Source: Azolla caroliniana (lineage: Eukaryota > Polypodiophyta). From it: a DNA stretch of 64,000 nucleotides. This document shows positions 59,013 to 64,000 of this stretch, one piece after another. The stretch's first letter is position 1; the number at the start of each line of letters is the position of its first letter. The notes beneath the pieces are model-generated. The model did no database searches, was not told the DNA's origin, and saw only the letters and a program-made list of their open reading frames with translations. Location of the stretch: positions 10,664,001-10,728,000 of the forward strand of contig JBHGNT010000020.1 of the NCBI GenBank assembly GCA_043228905.1, written 5' to 3'. The position numbers and the translations under genes are program-made.

Positions 59013-60151
59013 ATGGAGGCCATCGCGCAGAACATACATATCCTTCTCCCCCGCGAACCCCGTACCTCCTTCTGCAGAAGCAGAAACAGAAACAGAAACA
59101 GAAACAAGAGCTCCTTTGCCCCACCATCTCTGAATCCTTCACACACCCCATCCCTGCGCTGTAATTCGTCCGCTCTCGTCTCTTCTTCCTCCTTTGCTGA
59201 CAGCAAGGTATGGTAAAACCCTTGCCCCTAAATCTTGAAACTCTAAGTTCCCATTCCATCATACACAGAAATGGAGTTCCCTTCTCTTTTGGTTTGTACC
59301 GTTTTTTCAAGATATTTCTCTCCCTTCAATCTTCTTCTTTTGCAATCTTTTGCAGAACCTGCAAGATGCTAAATATAGTCTTCTGCAAGCCATCGTGGGC
59401 ACAGAGAGAGGGTTGTCCTCATCACCTGAAGAAAGATCTGTCATCGAAGAATCCATGGTGAGTCTATGGCCTCTGTTTCTGTTGTTGCAGTTTCTTTGTG
59501 GGATGAAGAGTCAAGATTATAGCCAAAAATATACGTGCTGAGTCTAGGGAAATAATGTATTTTCTCCATTACATTGAATTTTATGATATTATAGGATTAA
59601 AGAGTCTAAGATGATTTCAAAGAATCTATGGTGAGCTTAGTGTTGAAATCTGTTTCATTTTCAGGATGGAATTTTGAGATTATCTATGATGAAACTTACT
59701 GCTATATTTTAGGTTTAAAAGTCAATAGGTTAATAATCATAGAAGATTTTAGGACTAAGGAATCTGTTGCATAGTCGGGTAAAAGTTGAGATTGTGAAAG
59801 AATATACAGTGAATCTAGCATTCTATTTGTGGCATTATAGAGTTAAACATAAAGATTATCGAAGAATAAATGGTGAGTGTAAATGACAAATATGCTGTTA
59901 CATTGAAAATAATATGAAAAGAACTTATGATGACTATAACAACAAATAGGGTTGAATTCAAGAGAAAATATCTTACCAATTCCATGGCCTTATATATATG
60001 AAGCTTGTGAGGACGGCAGGTTGCAGTTGAATCTCTTGATGCTGGGCGGAATCTCGACTTGACCAAGGTTGATGGGACATGGATGCTTCAATATACAACT
60101 GCTTCCGATGTTGTCTCCATCCTGCAAGCATCAAAATTTCCGTTCTTGAAG
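59013..60151 (+). CDS. Plastid-lipid-associated protein (PAP10/FBN8-type fibrillin), first three exons only
   Basis: Exons 59013-59207 (65 codons), 59356-59457 (34) and 60020-60151 (44), all phase 0 with GT-AG borders. Exon 1 is a chloroplast transit peptide (MEAIAQNIHILLP, then an Arg/Asn hexamer-repeat stretch and Ser-rich sequence). Exons 2-3 give the start of the fibrillin domain: DAKYSLLQAIVGTERGLSSS, then VESLDAGRNLDLTKVDGTWM and LQYTTASDVV. Fibrillins bind lipids in plastoglobules and thylakoids. The rest of the domain (the lipocalin-like barrel) is not found before the window ends; from 60770 on the sequence is Copia. Either intron 3 contains these elements and the gene resumes outside the window, or the gene is truncated. 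A (GAA)n tract (58963-59010) forms the leader. Confidence 0.8.
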
Positions 60152-61059
60152 GTTAGCCACTCGCCTTTTGCATGCAATATTCCTTTGGACCCAAGAGTAT
60201 TTCTTTATTTCCCCAAATGCCATTGGTCAACCCCTGAGAAGCAATTACAGTTGCTATTTGAGCCCCTTTTAAACTCTTTCTGTTGTTGAATAAGGACATT
60301 TGAGAAAATAACCAAAACTGGGGCATTTGGTGAAATGAAGAATGAACTCTAACCCCTACTTATTCCTAATCGAGTTTTCATGCATCTAGTCCTTCTCTTT
60401 TGAATAGTCACTTTTCCACCATCGCACTTACAAAGCTTCTCACACTTTTAGAGGCTGTCCATCGCCTTCTATTATTTTCTTTTATTTAATTACATGTCTC
60501 TTTCTCGTTGGTACATTATGTCTCATGCTTTGCTTCCATTTTCATTTCTAATATTGAATTATGTGACTATTGGATTAAGAAGTAATGGTAGGTAGGCTTA
60601 TATTCTACATTTTCTTAATTTAGCCCACTCTCTTGCTCTTCTACATTCTCATCAAAGTTAGTGTCAACGTCCATTTCAATGTACTTGTATAGAGATGGTT
60701 GAGTATACTTGTGACATGAGAAACAACTTGCTGTGTAATCTTCTTTTAATGTTAGTGCCTTCTCACAGCTTGGCTGTGTCTATTTTGTTCTAAAAACTGT
60801 TCCACTGCTGCTATTAACAACTTTTCTCACATGGCATCAGAGTAGTGAGGACACAGACCTATCTTCTTTTATCCCTCCCTCACAACCCTTTAGAGGAGGT
60901 TCTCTTAGCAGCCACCCTCCCAACCTATAGAGGAGGTTTTTGTTTTTCTTTTCTCCTCATTTGAGCCTCTCCTAGCATCTAGGGAGGAGTAGAAAGACCT
61001 TGAGCATCTACTTATAGCTGTTGCAAATTGTCTAGTTGTAGCTCAAGAGGAAGATATCC

Positions 61060-61760
61060 ATGGCCTCACATGCCACCATTGTTTCATCAACCATTCCCCA
61101 ACTCCCCAAAGAGTCCATCTTGGATGGGAACAATTACTTGGATTGGGAATTGCGAATGGATTATGCTCGAAACACTCATCAAGAATTGATTATGGTGCAT
61201 TTAGATTTGGAGAAAGCTAATGATCATGTTAATTGGCCCTTTGTTTTTGGGTTAATGCATACAATGGGCTTTGGACCTCGTATGTCTTGCCGCATATTTT
61301 TATTAGGATAAGATGCGGTGTCTTGAGATTCATGACAGTCCCAACATCATGGATCAAATAACGCAATTTGTTACTCTCCAAAAGGAACTAGTTTCTTTCG
61401 GAAGCAAGTCAATTGAAGTTGAGTTTGTGCATCGTCTAATGATAAAGTTGCTTGAGTCATTCTCAGCCTTTTGTGACACAATTTCTCTTCTTCCCAATGC
61501 ACTTGATAGGAATACATTCTTGGCATGCTACAAGATAGGGAAACAAGGAAGAAAAGTGCTAAACTTCCAATGAGACGCTTCTACATGCGAAAAGTAAAGG
61601 CAGTGGAAGAAAAATGGCAACTCCTACAACAAACCCAATCCAAGACCAGCAAACAACCCATCCTACAAGGAGCTCACCTGTCATTATTATGGCTACAAAG
61701 GTCACATTTAGCCCGACTGTCAGAAAAAGAAAAGGGACAATGCCAAGAAATCTTCTTCTA
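61060..61760 (+). pseudogene. Copia A gag with zinc-knuckle relic
   Basis: Starts MASHATIVSSTIPQLP, then LDGNNYLDWELRMDYA, where gag breaks off at about 61176. It resumes at about 61313 with RCLEIHDSPNIMDQI and runs to LLPNALDRNTFL. The zinc knuckle at about 61677-61718 reads C-H-Y-Y-G-Y-K-G-H-I-stop-P-D-C, so the second Cys is Tyr and a stop replaces one residue. The inserted piece in the middle is LINE sequence. Confidence 0.8.
61177..61312 (+). other. LINE reverse-transcriptase fragment inserted in Copia gag
   Basis: About 135 bp encoding LIMVHLDLEKANDHVNW, then MGFGPRMSCRIFLLG. This is the same RT segment as in the LINE relic at about 30240-30360 (LDLEKAYDHVNW, MGFGP, FLLG). It is in frame with the upstream gag codons and ends at a stop just before gag resumes. 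Confidence 0.8.
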
Positions 61761-61859
61761 CCGAAAATCAACCTTCACCGAAATCAAACTCGGTCCACTC
61801 AGCCAAAGAAACAGTTTTCCTTGCCATGGAGGAACATTCTTCACATTTGGCTGGAACAA

Positions 61860-63018
61860 ACTACCTCAACCATTGATGAGTGGTTAGTACACAATGGTGC
61901 CACTGCACACATGACCTATGACAAATCCATTTTGCATGATGTGAAGCCTAGCTCCTCCCAAATCTCCATAGGAGATGTATCAAGCATTGAGGCTTCTTGT
62001 GTGGGTAATGTGTTTCTTAACACTTCTTTAAATGACAAACATGCTATTCTTCAAGATGTGCTACATATGCCTCGCATCTCTGCCAACCTACTTTTGGTCT
62101 ACCGAATCACTAAGCAAGGTTATGGAGTCTACTTTGAAAGCTCTGTTTTTGGGAGTCATTGACACCAACAACTTACAAATTGTAGCTTCTGGCACACAAG
62201 GGGGTTTATATTGATTGAAAAGTGTCCATAGCCCCTTGGAAACATCCAAATCTCATCTTCTTCATCTTTTTCAAGATTCTCATGCCTTGGTGGCACAAGA
62301 AGATCCCATGTTGTGGCATGTTAGGCTCGGTCACCTCAACTACGATTCTCTACAAAAGCTCTCCTCTTCACAACTAGTTGAGGGTCTGCCTATTTTCAAA
62401 ACTCCCAATACCCCATGTGTTGCTTGTCTTCATGGCAAGTAACATCGAGAGCCTTTCCTACATGAAGCCACTCCCCATGCAACATCTATCTTGGAGTTAG
62501 TGCACATGGATCTTTGTGGTTCCATGAAAACCACTACTCTTGGTGGTGCACGCTATTTCATGGTTATAATCGATGATTTTTCCCACAAGGTTTGGGTTTT
62601 TTTCCTTGTAGAGAAATCTCAAGCCTTCACCAAATTTCAAGAGTGGGTAGCTCTCGTGGAGAACGAGACATCAAAGAAAGTTCGAAAGATCAGGTCGGAC
62701 AATGGTGGAGAGTTTATCTCCCAAGATTTCCACCATTTTTGCTCTCAACGAGGCATTGTTCGCAAATTTTCGACACCCAATACTCCTTAACAGAATGGAG
62801 TTGTGGAAAGGAAGAACTAGATAGTCTAAGAGATAGCTCTTACTATGCTTTCTCAATCTGATCTTCTTCTCTCGCTTTGGGGTGAAGCTATCAACAGAAT
62901 AGTCTACATCATCAACTGTTGCCTAACAAAAGCAGTTGCTGCAATGACCCCTGCAGAAGCATTTACAGGTTTAAAGGCGTCGGTTTCTCATTTTAAAGTC
63001 TTTGGTTGTGATGCTTAG
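61860..63018 (+). pseudogene. Copia A protease and integrase
   Basis: Protease: EWLVHNGATAHMT, where the catalytic D-S-G-A box has become H-N-G-A, so the catalytic Asp is lost. It is followed by VLHMPRISANLL. The pre-integrase zinc region has LWHVRLGHLNYDSL and CVACLHGK. Integrase core: HMDLCGS, a IDDFSHKVWVF segment, RSDNGGEF (second Asp intact), then QNGVVERKN with stops on both sides. It ends at VSHFKVFGCDA, cut by the following LTR. Confidence 0.85.
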
Positions 63019-63021
63019 GTT

Positions 63022-64000
63022 TGTGAGAAAAGTTGTTAATAGCAGCAACGGAACAGTTCTTAGAACAAAATAGACATAGCAAAAGAGTAGAGCTTGTTTT
63101 TAAGTAGCAACAAAACTAAAAGTCTCTACAAAAGAGGTTGGTATAGCCTATTTATATAAAATTGGGGAAAGTGGGTGAAATGGTTGTTTGGTAGTTAAGT
63201 GACTATTGTACTACCAAATAGGTACAATAAAGTAGGAATAAGAGGGAATATCTTGGAAAAATTGGAAGAAAGAAAAGGCATTTAAAGCGTTGTAGATTCT
63301 AGAGAGAGAAGGCATTTAAAGAGTTGTAGATTCTAGAGGTAGAAAAATCTAGGAAGAGAGAATGTAGAACAGAGATAATAAAGGTGAAAGAGAGTGTAGG
63401 TTTGGAGCTACCACCCCCAACACCTCTCATCTCTAGAATGGCGGTCCAACATTGAGTCGACCAAGGAGTTGATCAATGACTTGTCTTGGAAGTGGCTTAG
63501 TAAATAAATGAGCCACATTTTCTTGAGGAAAATATGCCAAGTTGATGACTTGTGATTTCACTAAATCACGAACCAAATGGTAGTGCACTTTGATATGTTT
63601 TGTTGTACCATGAAATGCTGAGCTATGTCCCAAGGCACGAGCACTTTGGCTGTCGGTGAAAACTGCAATAGGAGAGACTTGCAAAACACTAATGGGAGAA
63701 AACAATTGCATTAACCATAGCAACTCATAGCAAGTATCAAAGTAGGCGTGATATTCAGCTTCTGTCGAAGAACAAGAAACTGAGTTTTACTTCTTCGATT
63801 TCCAAGAAATCAAGCTTGAACCTAACATAAAACAATAGCCACTTGGGAAGTGGTGGAAGCTGATGTGTAGGGGGAGGGAAAACAAGTGGAGTTGAGGGAG
63901 AGCTTTGAATTGTTGGCGAAGTTAGAGATGAGTAGGAGGAGATGGGAGGCTTGAAGGCGAGACATCTTCGTCTAAAATAGGAGATTCCGGAGAAGCTAGA
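63022..64000 (-). mobile_element. Copia element B (-), same family, 3' end in window
   Basis: The 3' LTR spans 63022-63422. On the minus strand it starts TGTTGGGGGTGG and ends TTTCTCACA, identical in type to the LTR stub of element A. A purine tract (GATGAGAGG) adjoins it. Then on the minus strand come RNase H (63433-63800) and a Pro/Ser-rich linker to the window end. The simplest reading is that B inserted into A's integrase in opposite orientation; its 5' half would lie outside the window. Confidence 0.8.
63433..63810 (-). pseudogene. Copia B RNase H tail with deleted reverse transcriptase
   Basis: Minus-strand motifs: a Trp-Lys-Ser-Lys-Lys segment followed by a stop, CSSTEAEYHAYFDT, FTDSQSARALG, HIKVHYHLVRD, then HLFTKPLPRQ near the end. 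Upstream on the same strand (63840-64000) the sequence is the Pro/Ser-rich linker that normally precedes RT (PPPTHQLPPL). It runs almost directly into RNase H, so the RT domain is deleted. Confidence 0.8.

Larger units (their letters stand above)
60770..63021 (+). mobile_element. Copia element A (+), 5'-truncated LTR to integrase
   Basis: Only about the last 60 bp of the 5' LTR remain (60770-60831, ending TTTCTCACA), followed by a primer-binding site (TGGCATCAGAG, from 60832). Gag, zinc knuckle, protease and integrase follow in the Copia order until the sequence breaks at 63021, where an LTR of the same family lies in opposite orientation. Stops occur in every domain. It lies in or after the third intron of the fibrillin gene (60152-60769 shows no other feature). 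Confidence 0.85.

Noticed and set aside
1-64000. CRISPR arrays, tRNA or rRNA genes
   Set aside because: The tandem repeats lack unique spacers, and I saw no convincing tRNA cloverleaf or rRNA sequence by eye; the TGGTATCAGAGC sites are retroelement primer-binding sites.

Overview
The window reads as nuclear DNA of a land plant, most likely a seed plant. The genes are split by short AT-rich GT-AG introns. Plastid-type proteins are encoded in the nucleus (a fibrillin, a chalcone-isomerase-fold FAP, a small plastid-type membrane protein). A plant-type VPS33 and a CASP-like membrane protein are present. The space between genes is filled with Ty1/Copia, Ty3/Gypsy and LINE relics. I cannot name the species. 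There are no operons, and I saw no convincing tRNA, rRNA or CRISPR.

Layout. 1-3650: 3' part of an unrecognised gene (+) with one membrane segment and a long Ser-rich repeat tail. 3651-6624: its downstream sequence, holding a 204-bp tandem duplication and a short Ser/Leu-like minisatellite. 6625-15666: a Copia element (-) bounded by two 346-bp LTRs; pieces of at least two other LTR elements lie inside it. 17726-25720: a CASP-like gene (-) whose first exon may add about 1750 disordered, repeat-rich residues to a normal four-helix domain. 26100-26770: simple repeats. 27040-30968: a LINE (-) split by a 1.45-kb insertion that carries a 105-bp tandem array. 31300-32580: a foldback element. 33095-35345: a decayed duplicate of 3330-5470. 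35627-37650: a three-exon small plastid-type membrane protein (-). 39354-40445: a Ty3/Gypsy integrase relic (-). 40871-48649: VPS33 (+, 22 exons, 593 aa). 51453-54813: FAP3-like (+, 5 exons, 288 aa). 55926-56372: a small coiled-coil gene (-) altered by a 235-bp duplication. 59013-60151: the first three exons of a PAP10/FBN8-type fibrillin (+). 60770-64000: two Copia copies of one family in opposite orientation, sitting in the fibrillin's third intron or replacing its 3' end.

The genes look like unrelated housekeeping or plastid genes and not a pathway cluster. The most unusual points are the giant CASP-like gene model, the paralogous tail duplication 30 kb away, the LINE reverse-transcriptase fragment embedded in a Copia gag, and degenerate tandem arrays inside several introns, one of which duplicates a splice acceptor. 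All exon borders were set by eye from reading-frame continuity, GT-AG signals and family knowledge; no alignment or transcript was available.
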